From contig CAJUKV010000015.1 in the NCBI GenBank assembly GCA_910587305.1, positions 16,840 through 80,839 on the forward strand: a stretch of DNA of 64,000 nt, given 5' to 3'. The notes under the pieces are model-generated. The model was not told where the DNA came from, did not search any database, and saw only the letters and a program-made list of their open reading frames with translations. The position numbers and the translations under genes are program-made. Below, one piece after another: positions 17,033 through 26,342 of this stretch (positions within the stretch are counted from its first letter, which is position 1; each line of letters begins with the position of its first letter). This DNA is from an uncultured Lachnospiraceae bacterium. Its GTDB lineage: Bacteria; Bacillota; Clostridia; Lachnospirales; Lachnospiraceae.

Positions 17033-18392
17033 AATATTCCATTGTCCACTCGTGTTCACCGCCCCAGTCGCCAATTACTTCCGACACGGTTCCCTCCTGT
17101 GTCGTGATTCTGGTTTCAAAGCGGTAATTCATCTGGGGAACTAACACCCCGTTTATTTTTACATTGCTGTAAAGGTAGATAAACTCGTAATTATAATGAG
17201 GATATTCCTGTTCGTTTAAAGGAGCCGGTTCGTAAGAAATACAGATTCTCTGCACTCCCGCGTCCTCCTGCTTGGCCCCCCAGACCTTGATAACGCCCCC
17301 GGCCTCAGGATACTCGTCAAAGTCGGCAAAAGAAAATTTCCACTGTCCGTCTGCCTTGGTCAGCTTCATTTTTTCCTTGCTTACGGGTATGTAAGTTTTT
17401 CCATCCCAATACTCCATCGTTCCCGCAATGAACTGGTCGCGGACCAGGAGATAAGCCTCCGACTGCATAAAATCCTTGATTGGCCCAAATTCGCCGCTCT
17501 CAAAAATGCGAAACGCTTCCGCGAAGGTGTCCTGTGCCCACAGAGCCTTTTCCAGACAGGCCGTAAGCTCTGTCAATTTTCCCTCGTCCCCAATGGCAGC
17601 CACCTGCCCAAGAAGATTTTGGTAATCCTGCAAGCGTCCCGTTTCAAACCACACCGTACCACTATTCGGAACAGCAAACTTTATGATTTCTTTTTTCAGC
17701 TCGTCAAGAGGATTTGCGTGATAGACGGCAAGCATCCTGTTCATCAGCTCCAAATATTTGTCAAAGCCGCCGCTTCCATCCTCCGGCATACCCTCCTCCT
17801 GACCGCCATCCTCATAGACAGTGCAAAAGAGCTCCGTTTCCTCACCTTCAAACAGTCTTTCATAACACGCGTCCAATAAGGCATAACAGTCGGTATTCCC
17901 CGAATCCTGCTCAAGGGCTGAAATGCATTTTTCAAGAGTCAAAAGACTGCAGTTCCCGGCGTTGATATCCGCCACGGCGTCGTTTAAAAGATGTACGCAG
18001 TACTCCTGTAAGAGACTTTCATCCTGGGTGGTCTCCCAGCCCCGGTACAAAACCTGCTCCGCCGCTTCCCGGTCTTCCTTGGTCAGGTAAACGCCCGCCA
18101 TGGCCCGGTAGGCCTTCACCGAATTGGAATCTATCTGCAACGCTTCCTCACAGGAGGCAATGGCTTCCTCATAGTCTTTCGTCTCCACATATTCGTCCGC
18201 TGCCTCTAACCGCCTTGCAATCTTCATCTCAGGCATAGAATGATAAAGAAAAGCGCCTCCCCCTCCTATCACAACCGCCAACAAAATGACGGCTGCAATA
18301 CGGCCGGCCATCGCCGCCTTTTTCCTGCGCTTTCTCCTGCGCATCCTTGCCGCTTTCGCCATCTTCTTTCTTTTTATTTCCTTTTTGTCCAT
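17031..18392 (-). CDS. membrane-anchored TPR protein
   Basis: 453 residues from the ATG at 18392 (GGGAG five bases upstream). A strongly basic cytoplasmic N-terminus (KKEIKRKKMAKAARMRRRKR) leads into one membrane helix (about residues 33-53). Next come TPR-like helices including DYEEAIASCEEALQIDSNSV, then an unassigned extracytoplasmic domain of ~200 residues. The C-terminal part repeats the words YWDGKTYIP and WGGEHEWTMEY, suggesting a beta-rich fold. The likely role is a scaffold at the outer membrane face. No enzyme motif is visible. Confidence 0.65.
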   Translation of the reverse strand: MDKKEIKRKKMAKAARMRRRKRRKKAAMAGRIAAVILLAVVIGGGGAFLYHSMPEMKIARRLEAADEYVETKDYEEAIASCEEALQIDSNSVKAYRAMAGVYLTKEDREAAEQVLYRGWETTQDESLLQEYCVHLLNDAVADINAGNCSLLTLEKCISALEQDSGNTDCYALLDACYERLFEGEETELFCTVYEDGGQEEGMPEDGSGGFDKYLELMNRMLAVYHANPLDELKKEIIKFAVPNSGTVWFETGRLQDYQNLLGQVAAIGDEGKLTELTACLEKALWAQDTFAEAFRIFESGEFGPIKDFMQSEAYLLVRDQFIAGTMEYWDGKTYIPVSKEKMKLTKADGQWKFSFADFDEYPEAGGVIKVWGAKQEDAGVQRICISYEPAPLNEQEYPHYNYEFIYLYSNVKINGVLVPQMNYRFETRITTQEGTVSEVIGDWGGEHEWTMEY

Positions 18393-18471
18393 ACTTTCTC
18401 CCATGCCGCCTTTGGCGGCTCAAATAGATATGAAAAACGCTGCCTTTTGCGTTTTTCCTGTGTGAAATTTT

Positions 18472-18515
18472 AATACTTCTTAGGTAGCGTATTTTGCTAC
18501 CTTAGAAGTATTTTT
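18472..18515. terminator. Hairpin between the helicase and TPR genes
   Basis: AATACTTCTTAGGTAGC pairs with GCTACCTTAGAAGTATT around a 7-nt loop. The T-run is on the plus strand side, so it is an imperfect terminator for the leftward helicase transcript. Confidence 0.55.
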
Positions 18516-18546
18516 CACACTATCTTCCTCATTCCAAAGTTTCCGA

Positions 18547-20214
18547 TTACTTTTTATTCTTTCTCCGCAGGAATCCCCCGCCTAATTCTAATCTTTCGCC
18601 TTTCCCCGGCCGGCCGAATTTTTCCGCCTTTTCGCCTTTTCCCAGCCTGCCAAACTTTTCCGTTTTTTCGCCCTTTCCTGTTCTGCCAAAGTGCTCGTTT
18701 CTTTCGCCCTTGCCGCTTCTTCCAAATCTGTCGCCTCGACCGTCGCGGTTTCCTCTGTCCGCTCTTCCAAACCTGTCCCCTCGGCCGTCACGGTTTCCTC
18801 TATCCGGCCTTGCGCCTCTCTCGCCGCCTCTGCCTTTTTCCCTTCTTCCTAACCTTTTTCTCTCAAAATAAGGCTTTTCTTCCTCAATTTCCTCCGGCGC
18901 ATCTCCCAAATGCATCTGCATAAACGCTGCGGCCAAGTCAAGAACGGAACAATTTTTCTCCTCCGCCGCAAGCTCAATGGATTTCTTAAGCTCGGACAGT
19001 TCCTTTTGTTCCATGATTTCCCCGGCCTGCGCAAAAAGCCTGTCGGATTTCACTCTGGTAAGGTCCGCGGCCGTGGGAAGACTGCGTTCTCTGATGGTGG
19101 TATGACAAATTTTCTCAATATCCCGGATTTTAAATATTTCCCTTCCCGATATCAGGGTAAAGGATCTGCCTTTTCTCCCTGCGCGTCCGGTTCTTCCAAT
19201 CCGATGCACATAATACTCTATATCCTCCGGCACGTCAAAATTAAATACCGCGTCCACGCCGCTGACGTCAATCCCTCTTGCCGCCACGTCCGTGGCAATC
19301 AAAATAGCGCAGCCGCCGTTTCTGAAAAGATTCATAACGGTATCTCTCTGATACTGGGTCAAATCTCCGTGAAGCCCTTCCGCCTCGTATCCTTTCCCCT
19401 TAAGAGTGCCGGTAATCTCGTCCACCATTCTCTTCGTATTACAAAATATTAAGCTTCGGGAAGGACGATAATAATCAATGAGCCTGCAAAGAGCCGCCAC
19501 CTTGTCCTTTTTTGCCACCCGGTAATAAGCCTGCTTAATGGCCGCCACCGTGATTTCCTTGGGCGTTACCCTCACATACACCGCATTTTTCTGATAAGTT
19601 CCCGTGATATCCAAAATCGCCTGGGGCATGGTAGCGGAAAACAGCGCCATTTGATGTTCCTCGGGCATATCGGATAAGATCGTTTCGATATCCTCCCGAA
19701 ATCCCATGTCCAGCATTTCGTCCGCTTCGTCTAACACAATCATCTTAACATAAGTTGTCTTAATGGTATGGCGCCTTAAGTGATCCATCACCCGTCCCGG
19801 CGTTCCTACGATGATCTGTACCCCCTGGCTGAGGGCCCTTATCTGCTTTCCTATCTCCTGTCCGCCGTAAACCGGAAGCACTTTAATGCCGTGCATATAC
19901 TTGGCAAGCCTTCTGATTTCCTCCGCCGCCTGCATGGCAAGCTCTCTGGTGGGGCACAAAATAATGCCCTGGGGCTTTTTTAACTGCGGGTCCACTCCCT
20001 GAATCATGGGAATGGCAAATGCCGCCGTCTTACCTGTGCCGGTCTGGGCCTGTCCGATTACGTCTTTTCCTTCTAAAAGAAGGGGGATCGCCTGCTCCTG
20101 AATGGGGGTCATTATCTCAAACCCCATTTCCTCCACAGCCCTCAAAATATCAGGGCAAATCCCCGATTCGTTATACTTAAGTTTACTTCCCGTTATTTCT
20201 CTTCTCTCTTCCAC
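18547..20214 (-). CDS. DEAD-box ATP-dependent RNA helicase (CshA/DeaD type)
   Basis: 555 residues with all DEAD-box motifs in order: Q motif (GFEIMTPIQEQAI), AQTGTGKTA, PTRELAMQ, VLDEADEMLD, SAT, the ARGIDVSG region and HRIGRTGRAGRKG. It unwinds structured RNA, for ribosome assembly, mRNA decay or cold adaptation. The last ~100 residues are a repetitive Arg/Gly/Asp and Lys/Gly-rich tail (RGDRFGR, GKGEKxEKFGR units), a typical RNA-binding extension. The start codon is uncertain: the listed GTG has AGGAA immediately before it. Confidence 0.93.
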   Translation of the reverse strand: MEERREITGSKLKYNESGICPDILRAVEEMGFEIMTPIQEQAIPLLLEGKDVIGQAQTGTGKTAAFAIPMIQGVDPQLKKPQGIILCPTRELAMQAAEEIRRLAKYMHGIKVLPVYGGQEIGKQIRALSQGVQIIVGTPGRVMDHLRRHTIKTTYVKMIVLDEADEMLDMGFREDIETILSDMPEEHQMALFSATMPQAILDITGTYQKNAVYVRVTPKEITVAAIKQAYYRVAKKDKVAALCRLIDYYRPSRSLIFCNTKRMVDEITGTLKGKGYEAEGLHGDLTQYQRDTVMNLFRNGGCAILIATDVAARGIDVSGVDAVFNFDVPEDIEYYVHRIGRTGRAGRKGRSFTLISGREIFKIRDIEKICHTTIRERSLPTAADLTRVKSDRLFAQAGEIMEQKELSELKKSIELAAEEKNCSVLDLAAAFMQMHLGDAPEEIEEEKPYFERKRLGRREKGRGGERGARPDRGNRDGRGDRFGRADRGNRDGRGDRFGRSGKGERNEHFGRTGKGEKTEKFGRLGKGEKAEKFGRPGKGERLELGGGFLRRKNKK

Positions 20215-20234
20215 TTCCTAAACATCCATTCCTT

Positions 20235-21188
20235 TCAATTATCCTCGTTTAAAAACTGTTCAATGATATACCTGGGACGCGCCTTGGTCTCCAGATATAT
20301 TTTCCCAATATACTCTCCCACCACTCCAAGGGACAGCAGAATCAATCCTCCGATTGCCCACAGAGAAACCATAAGTGTGGTCCAGCCCACTATGGTTGCT
20401 CCCGTAAAATGCCGAAAGAGACTGTAAATCAACATGCCGATGCTTACAATAAAAATGAAAAAGCCCAGCAGCGTTATCATCCGTAAAGGTTTCGTGCTAA
20501 GGGAGGTGATTCCCTCCACCGCAAAAGACAACATTTTTTTTAGGGGATATTTGCTTTCCCCGGCAAACCGCTCTCCCCTTTCATAGTAAACCACGTCCGT
20601 AGGATACCCAATCATAGGGACAATCCCACGCAAAAACAGATTTACCTCCCCATACTGGGCAAGCCCCTCAAGCGCTCTTTTGCTCATAAGACGGTAATCC
20701 GCATGGTTATAAACCGTATTGGCCCCCATCATATTCATTGTTTTATAAAAACCCTCTGCGGTAGCCTTCTTGAAAAAAGTGTCCTTCTGCCTGCTGCTGC
20801 GCACACCGTATACAATATCTTTCCCCTGCGCGTATTTGTCAATCATCTCGTCAATGGCGTTAATATCGTCCTGTAAATCCGCATCCATGGAAATGACCAT
20901 ATCGGCATACTCTTTAGCTGTCATGAGCCCTGCAAGAAGCGCATTTTGATGCCCTCTGTTTTTGCTCAGGTTAATGCCTGCGAACAACTTGTTTTTTTGG
21001 TGCAGTTCCTGAATGATTTTCCATGTCTTATCTTTAGAGCCATCGTTGACAAAAATCACACGGCTTTTTTCATCAATCTTTTTTCCCTCGGCCAAACATT
21101 TCATTTTATTTTCAAGACGCCGGGCCGTTTCGGACAACACTTCTTCCTCGTTGTAACAGGGAATCACCAGATATAAAATGTTTCCCAT
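20235..21188 (-). CDS. GT2 family glycosyltransferase, DPM1/GtrB type
   Basis: 317 residues: a GT-A catalytic domain beginning LYLVIPCYNEEEVL with the nucleotide-sugar motif SMDADLQDD (about residue 100), then two membrane helices at the C-terminus (about 230-300). This is the layout of polyprenyl-phosphate glucosyl/mannosyltransferases (GtrB, DPM1-like), which make the lipid-linked sugar donors used by GT-C enzymes. The large GT-C proteins at 7.1-11.6 kb could be users of its product, though they are not adjacent. Confidence 0.9.
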   Translation of the reverse strand: MGNILYLVIPCYNEEEVLSETARRLENKMKCLAEGKKIDEKSRVIFVNDGSKDKTWKIIQELHQKNKLFAGINLSKNRGHQNALLAGLMTAKEYADMVISMDADLQDDINAIDEMIDKYAQGKDIVYGVRSSRQKDTFFKKATAEGFYKTMNMMGANTVYNHADYRLMSKRALEGLAQYGEVNLFLRGIVPMIGYPTDVVYYERGERFAGESKYPLKKMLSFAVEGITSLSTKPLRMITLLGFFIFIVSIGMLIYSLFRHFTGATIVGWTTLMVSLWAIGGLILLSLGVVGEYIGKIYLETKARPRYIIEQFLNEDN

Positions 21189-21304
21189 AACCTCATCCTC
21201 CTGCTATCAGCATGAAATCAGCAGCGGTAAAATACCACTGCTGATGGACATTAAACAGATATATCATATACTATTTGGTTCAAAGATACAACATTTTTTC
21301 ATAA

Positions 21305-22231
21305 CTATTTTTCACGCGCCCGTTTTCTGTCGTTCTTATCCTGATACAATTCCACGTTTTCAATCCCCTGTACGAACTTGGAAAACTGGCTGTAGCCAAA
21401 ATCTTTCACATTAAAATTCGCATACTTATTATAGACAAGATTGCTCAGCTCGCTGATTCCGATTCCTTTCTTACCTGCTTTTCTGACGATTTCCTTCACA
21501 TAATTTCTTATTTCTTCCTGAGACTGCTTATTATCCTTTAAATATATCGTAATCACATTCTGCCGCTTTTCCAGTAAAAACAGCCCTGCATCCTCCACAA
21601 ACTTTGAAAGCAGGCTGTAGCCATAATTTCGCACGTCAAAATCCGGATACATATTCACCAGCCTGTTGCCGACCGACGCAAGCTCAACGCTTTTGCCCTT
21701 ATTTTCATTTTCGTTGATAATGTTCGTAATTGAGTTATAGATAACCTCCCGGCTGATGGTGTTGTCCTTGCTGTCCTTTCCATCCTTATCTTCGTCCTGA
21801 TTGCCCAGGTTTTCCAGATTGACAAACCGGGTGCACGCAACCCTGAACGATCGGGGCGTCTTTTCCTCCCCCATCCCAATCACTTCCATCCCGGACTCCC
21901 TAAGGCGGCTTGCCAGACGGGTAAAGTCGCTGTCGCTTGAAACAATACAAAAGCCGTCCACATTCCCGGTGTAAAGAATATCCATAGCATCAATAATCAG
22001 CGTGGAATCCGTAGCGTTTTTGCCAACCGTATTGCTGAACTGCTGCACGGGGATAACGGAATTTTCCAAAAGCTCTCCCTTCCACTTGGTAGCCTGCGTG
22101 CTGGTCCAGTCTCCGTAAATTCTTTTGTAAGTGGTGATTCCGTAGGTGGAAAGCTCCTCTAAAATATCTCCTATGTATTTTGCCGAAATGTTATCCGCAT
22201 CAATGAGCAGCGCAAAATGCTTATTCTCCAT
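21305..22231 (-). CDS. NYN-domain nuclease with two LOTUS/OST-HTH domains
   Basis: 308 residues from the ATG at 22231 (MENKHFALLIDADNISAKYI). The N-terminal ~140 residues form an NYN/PIN-like (LabA, DUF88) domain with conserved acidic positions LIDADN, DSTLIIDAMD and SSDSDFTRLASRL. Two C-terminal repeats each containing 'YGYSLLSKFVEDAG' or 'FGYSQFSKFVQGI' are OST-HTH/LOTUS RNA-binding domains. Such proteins are presumed RNases or RNA-binding factors; the bacterial role is not well defined. The longer frame to 22300 has no ribosome binding site; GAGAAAGG lies ahead of 22231. Confidence 0.88.
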   Translation of the reverse strand: MENKHFALLIDADNISAKYIGDILEELSTYGITTYKRIYGDWTSTQATKWKGELLENSVIPVQQFSNTVGKNATDSTLIIDAMDILYTGNVDGFCIVSSDSDFTRLASRLRESGMEVIGMGEEKTPRSFRVACTRFVNLENLGNQDEDKDGKDSKDNTISREVIYNSITNIINENENKGKSVELASVGNRLVNMYPDFDVRNYGYSLLSKFVEDAGLFLLEKRQNVITIYLKDNKQSQEEIRNYVKEIVRKAGKKGIGISELSNLVYNKYANFNVKDFGYSQFSKFVQGIENVELYQDKNDRKRAREK

Positions 22232-22398
22232 ATAATAACCATACCTTTCTCTCAGCCTGCAAACTTTGGGCCGCAGACACAATATTTGCAAAACGAACAA
22301 GTTCGTTTGTGAAAAAAAATTTTCACAGTACCCTCCTGTGTAGCAATCTTACCATACCTGCTTTCCTACTGCAATCGCAATTTGAAGACTCCCAATAA

Positions 22399-22440
22399 AA
22401 AATGCCGCAGTCACGACAAAAAAGTGAATGCGGCATTTTA
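22399..22440 (-). terminator. gdhA terminator
   Basis: AATGCCGCATTCAC pairs with the inverted GTGACTGCGGCATT (22401-22414 with 22424-22437), and on the minus strand it is followed by a run of T. It lies 20 bp after the gdhA stop. Confidence 0.8.
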
Positions 22441-22459
22441 ATCTTTCTATATTTTATAG

Positions 22460-23794
22460 TTATACAATCCCCTGAGCCGTCATAGCGTCAGCTACTTTCA
22501 GGAATCCGGCAATGTTGGCCCCTGCAACATAGTTGCCTTCCATGCCATACTTCTTAGCGGCCTCATCCATGCTATGGAAAATGTTGACCATAATTCCTTT
22601 TAACTTGCTGTCAACTTCTTCAAATGTCCAGCTCAGTCTCTCGGAGTTCTGGCTCATTTCCAGCGCGGAGGTAGCAACGCCGCCTGCGTTGGAAGCCTTA
22701 CCAGGCGCAAACAAAACGCCGTTTGCCTGTAAGTACTCTGTCGCTTCAATGGTGGTAGGCATGTTTGCGCCCTCCGCCACTGCAAAGCACCCGTTTGCCA
22801 CCAGTGTCCTGGCATCCTCAAGGTTAAGCTCATTCTGTGTTGCACAGGGAAGGGCGATATCAACCTTTACGGACCAAACGCCTTTGCCCTCATGGTATTC
22901 TGCACTCTTTCTTGCGGCGGCATACTCTGTCAGTCTCGCACGCTTTACTTCCTTAATCTCTTTTAAGAGCTCCACGTCGATTCCTTCGGGATCATAAATC
23001 CAGCCCGTGGAATCAGAGCATGTAACCGGCTTAGCGCCTAACTGCTGTGCCTTCTGAATTGCGTAGATTGCCACATTTCCGGCGCCGGAAACTGCGATTG
23101 TCTTGCCCGCAATATCCTTGCCGTTGCATTTTAACATTTCCTCCGTGAGATAAAGCAGGCCGTATCCGGTTGCTTCCGTTCTTGCCAGGGAACCGCCATA
23201 GGATAAGCCCTTGCCGGTAAGAACGCCCTCGTATACGCCTTTGATTCTCTTATACTGTCCGAACATATAGCCGATTTCTCTTGCGCCCGTACCGATATCT
23301 CCGGCAGGAACGTCAGTGTCGGCTCCTATGTATTTACTTAATTCCGTCATAAAGCTTTGGCAGAAAGCCATCACTTCTCTGTCAGATTTTCCTTTGGGGT
23401 CAAAGTCAGAACCGCCTTTTCCGCCGCCAATGGGAAGGCCGGTTAAGGAGTTTTTGAAAATCTGCTCAAATCCAAGGAATTTGATGATACCAAGATTTAC
23501 ACTGGGATGCAGTCTGAGTCCCCCCTTGTAAGGGCCGATTGCGCTGTTAAACTGTACACGGAAAGCATTGTTTACCTGTACCTGTCCCTTGTCGTCCACC
23601 CAGGGCACTCTGAATAAAAGCTGTCTTTCCGGTGTTACCAGTCTCTCAAGTAACGCGTCTTTTCTGTAAGCTTCCTCATTGGCTTCAATTACTACTCTGA
23701 GAGATTCCAGAACCTCTTTTACCGCCTGATGAAATTCGGGCTGCGCCGGGTTTTTATCAATCACCATCTGTAATACTTCATCAACGTATGACAT
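22460..23794 (-). CDS. gdhA: NADP-type glutamate dehydrogenase
   Basis: 444 residues, the usual length of hexameric bacterial GdhA, which assimilates ammonia by reductive amination of 2-oxoglutarate. The substrate-binding lysine region GPYKGGLRLHPSVN and the catalytic GGGKGGSDFDPKGKSD are present, and the Rossmann motif SGAGNVAIY lies in the second domain. GGAGGACATATTGT precedes the ATG. The upstream region contains the palindrome TTGTATACAA (about 23843-23852), a possible operator; no strong promoter could be assigned. Confidence 0.98.
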   Translation of the reverse strand: MSYVDEVLQMVIDKNPAQPEFHQAVKEVLESLRVVIEANEEAYRKDALLERLVTPERQLLFRVPWVDDKGQVQVNNAFRVQFNSAIGPYKGGLRLHPSVNLGIIKFLGFEQIFKNSLTGLPIGGGKGGSDFDPKGKSDREVMAFCQSFMTELSKYIGADTDVPAGDIGTGAREIGYMFGQYKRIKGVYEGVLTGKGLSYGGSLARTEATGYGLLYLTEEMLKCNGKDIAGKTIAVSGAGNVAIYAIQKAQQLGAKPVTCSDSTGWIYDPEGIDVELLKEIKEVKRARLTEYAAARKSAEYHEGKGVWSVKVDIALPCATQNELNLEDARTLVANGCFAVAEGANMPTTIEATEYLQANGVLFAPGKASNAGGVATSALEMSQNSERLSWTFEEVDSKLKGIMVNIFHSMDEAAKKYGMEGNYVAGANIAGFLKVADAMTAQGIV

Positions 23795-24027
23795 ACAATA
23801 TGTCCTCCTTTAGTTTAGTATAATTGTAGTACGGTATCCTTGTATACAATGATGCTTAAACTACATCATTTAGCAATTACCATACAAAAATAGGCAGGCG
23901 CTCTTTCCTGCATATTTATTCTTTTTTTCCATAAAGTATTATATAACGTGTTTCAAAAAATCTCAATATACTTTAAGCAATTAAATAATAAAAGTTTCAA
24001 CCAATATTTTATATAATTTGTATAAAT

Positions 24028-24465
24028 TTATAAATACTGCTTCAATCTTTCAATATTTTTTTCTTCAAAATCCATCAACTCTTTTGCCACTTCCATGGAA
24101 ATGTTCCCTGCATTTTCATGATGATTGACAGCCTTCCACATACTGGTAAGCCCTCTGTTTGATCCTTGTATCATCAGTTCCGCTATATGGCTTGTACTGG
24201 TATTTAGCATGGTATTTGCCCGCACGCCCCCCTTCACCATCATATCCTGAAAACCCGTTTCCCTGTAAGAAGCCGCTTTCCCATTAAGCAGCCGGTCAGT
24301 TGCCTTATTATAAATGTCCGCATACCGCATGGACTCTCTGGTAACATGCATGGATAAGTCGTCATCAAAGATTTTTTCGCTGATAGTGTCGATTGCCTTC
24401 ATAGCCATTTTCGTGTTTTTCTGAACTTCCTGCAAAATTTTCACATCATCGCTTTTCATACTCAT
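24028..24465 (-). CDS. conserved hypothetical helical protein
   Basis: About 145 residues from the ATG at 24465 (MSMKSDDVKILQEVQKNTKM), almost wholly alpha-helical by composition. It has a central run on TISEKIFDDDLSMHVTRESM and a closing EEKNIERLKQYL. The length and helix pattern suggest a four-helix bundle of the ferritin-like type, but I see no clear metal ligands and cannot assign a function. The longer frame starting at 24564 would read through the upstream terminator and is unlikely. Confidence 0.65.
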   Translation of the reverse strand: MSMKSDDVKILQEVQKNTKMAMKAIDTISEKIFDDDLSMHVTRESMRYADIYNKATDRLLNGKAASYRETGFQDMMVKGGVRANTMLNTSTSHIAELMIQGSNRGLTSMWKAVNHHENAGNISMEVAKELMDFEEKNIERLKQYL

Positions 24466-24539
24466 TCCCTGTTCCTGTCGATAATCCTTAAATCGGGGCG
24501 TGATACCACTCTTTGCCAACCGGCGTTCCGCCCTAATGT

Positions 24540-24569
24540 AAAAAAACAGGATGGATATTACCACCCTGT
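24540..24569 (-). terminator. Terminator of the SH3-domain gene
   Basis: On the minus strand ACAGGGTGG, loop TAATAT, CCATCCTGT, then seven T. It ends the transcript of the gene at 24648-25979. Confidence 0.85.
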
Positions 24570-24647
24570 CTTATTTTCCCCGGATATTTTGTTTTTATTC
24601 CCGAATTTAGCTATTTTTCTCTCTTACTATGTTTTCAAACGTTCGAA

Positions 24648-25979
24648 CTATTCCACATAGTCAGATTTCACAAATGCTGTCTGACCATTATATTTAACCT
24701 TCGTCCAGCCGTCGGCCTGTTTCATCACCAACTCCAGTTCATCGCCGGTGTAAGCCGTACCCAACGCTTCCGCACTTGTGCTTGCGCTTTTACGCACCTT
24801 GACGCTTTCCTTCACTTTGACCTTTCCATTGCTTCCGCTGCTGCTTCCACCTCCGGCTGCCGTAGCTGGCTGTGATTGCGGCTCCTCGGCGGGCTGATCA
24901 TTGTCTGCAACCATGGTATCCGTATCCGGCGTTTCCTCAGCGGGTTCCTCAGACACTACTTCCAGATAATCGCTCTTAATATACGCACTGGCGCCGTTAT
25001 ATTCAACCTGGCTCCACCCGTTGCCTCTTTGTTCAATCAGGGTAAATTCCTGTCCAACCTGCGCCTTGTCAATCTTATCCGCCTCCTCGCTGTCAGACTT
25101 TCTGATATTCACCACGTCTGTTGCCCGGACAGTGCGAATTACCGACTGTGGCTGCTGCTCTCCTTCTTCCTGCGTCTCCTCCTCAGGTTCCGTGCTCTCC
25201 ACATTTTCCTCAGGTACTTCCGCCGCCGCAAGGATTTCGCCTACGTCTTCATTGATCTTTTCTTTCAGGTACGCAATGAACTCTTTTAGTTCTTCGTCTT
25301 CCGCCAACAGTTCATTGTACTCTACCACAATCTTATTGTTTAAGTCCACCACATCATCCTGCAGCGTAGCTTCCTTAATATAATTCCAGATAACGTCGTC
25401 ATAGGTACCGTCATTTATGAAATAATTGCCGTTATCGTCGAGCCCAATATAATAGGTCTGCATTCCCGGAAGCGCCTGATCCGCATCCGTAAACTTTACC
25501 TCGGAACAGACATACGCCACATAAGTGTTTTCTTCCATTCCGGGCTTCGTATACACATCCATCACGGAATAGGAATCAATATACTTGCTTAATTCCTGTA
25601 CACGTATCGTTTCTATTTCATTTAAATAGGTGTTCAGTGAAGTAATTGTCTCCATATCCCCCGTTGCCTGGGCGTCGTAATAACTTGAGATTAGCTGGTT
25701 TAATTCCGGATATGCATTTTTCTCAAGCTCAGGAATCTGGGCTTCCTCCCCCTCTTCGGAAGTTTCTCCTTCCTGGGAGGCTACTGCCATGGCCGCCTGC
25801 TGCGCTTCCTTTTCAAGGGCTTTCTTTTGATTTGCGTTTAATGCCACTACAATCGTAATTAAGACACAAAAAACGAGAATAAGCGGCATTACAATCTTAC
25901 TATGGTCCATAACCCAGTTGACGGCTGCCATGAACTTTTCTTTCATTCCATGTGTTTCGTTCTGATTTGAATGACTCAT
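24648..25979 (-). CDS. membrane-anchored protein with two SH3b domains
   Basis: 443 residues from the ATG at 25979 (AGAAAGGAAACTT upstream). One membrane helix at about residues 30-48 (VMPLILVFCVLITIVVALNA) follows a short cytoplasmic tail. A ~200-residue extracellular domain comes next, then two bacterial SH3 domains separated by an acidic, Pro/Glu and Ser/Gly-rich linker. Each SH3b has the pattern VVNIRKSDS.../VKVRKSAST... ending AFVKSDYVE, the type that binds cell-wall peptide. It probably senses or tethers to peptidoglycan. The longer frame to 26087 would overlap tRNA-Arg. Confidence 0.85.
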   Translation of the reverse strand: MSHSNQNETHGMKEKFMAAVNWVMDHSKIVMPLILVFCVLITIVVALNANQKKALEKEAQQAAMAVASQEGETSEEGEEAQIPELEKNAYPELNQLISSYYDAQATGDMETITSLNTYLNEIETIRVQELSKYIDSYSVMDVYTKPGMEENTYVAYVCSEVKFTDADQALPGMQTYYIGLDDNGNYFINDGTYDDVIWNYIKEATLQDDVVDLNNKIVVEYNELLAEDEELKEFIAYLKEKINEDVGEILAAAEVPEENVESTEPEEETQEEGEQQPQSVIRTVRATDVVNIRKSDSEEADKIDKAQVGQEFTLIEQRGNGWSQVEYNGASAYIKSDYLEVVSEEPAEETPDTDTMVADNDQPAEEPQSQPATAAGGGSSSGSNGKVKVKESVKVRKSASTSAEALGTAYTGDELELVMKQADGWTKVKYNGQTAFVKSDYVE

Positions 25980-26082
25980 AAGTTTCCTTTCTGATAATTG
26001 TTTGTGCAAATGGCCCGCCTGTGCGGGCTTATGCGTATAATAGCCGGAAATTACCGGGCCGCCCTTAGAAAAGGCGTGCAAA

Positions 26083-26154
26083 TGCACCCGACAGGAATCG
26101 AACCTGCATTAAAGGCGTCGGAGGCCTTCGTTCTATCCGTTAGACTACGGGTGC
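26083..26154 (-). tRNA. tRNA-Arg (anticodon CCG)
   Basis: Reading the minus strand, the acceptor arm GCACCCG (from 26154) pairs with CGGGTGC near 26084-26090, followed by the discriminator A. The anticodon stem AAGGC/GCCTT encloses the loop CTCCGAC, so the anticodon is CCG and the codon CGG (Arg). The T arm contains the usual GTTCGATTC. CCA is not encoded. No variable-arm anomalies are seen. Confidence 0.97.
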
Positions 26155-26280
26155 ATAAGTAAAAATATTACAAATTTGTTACATCAACGTAAACATCATA
26201 ACATACCTGATGCAAATTGTCTAGTCTGTCATTTATAAAAAATGTGTAAAGTAAAAAAATGGTTACTTTTATCCCCTCTG

Positions 26281-26313
26281 GCCGGCGCCACATTATAGAG
26301 AATATGGCGCCGG
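26281..26313. terminator. Strong GC-rich hairpin after the DUF5688 gene
   Basis: GCCGGCGCCA (26281-26290) pairs with TGGCGCCGG (26305-26313) with further A/T pairs inside. There is no T-run on the minus strand, so termination is likely but not certain. Confidence 0.5.
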
Positions 26314-26342
26314 ATCATGTTTTCATCTGTCAAAAAGCTGTC

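Noticed and set aside
18588..18800. Tandem repeats resembling a CRISPR or satellite array
   Set aside because: They are in-frame codons for the repetitive Arg/Gly and Lys/Gly tail of the DEAD-box helicase.
24480..24575. T-box-like sequence (AGGGTGGTAAT..., GAGTGGTATCACGC) before the gene at 24028-24465
   Set aside because: The first part is simply the terminator of the upstream SH3-domain gene (perfect stem and T-run). No Stem I, specifier loop or aminoacyl-tRNA gene context is present.
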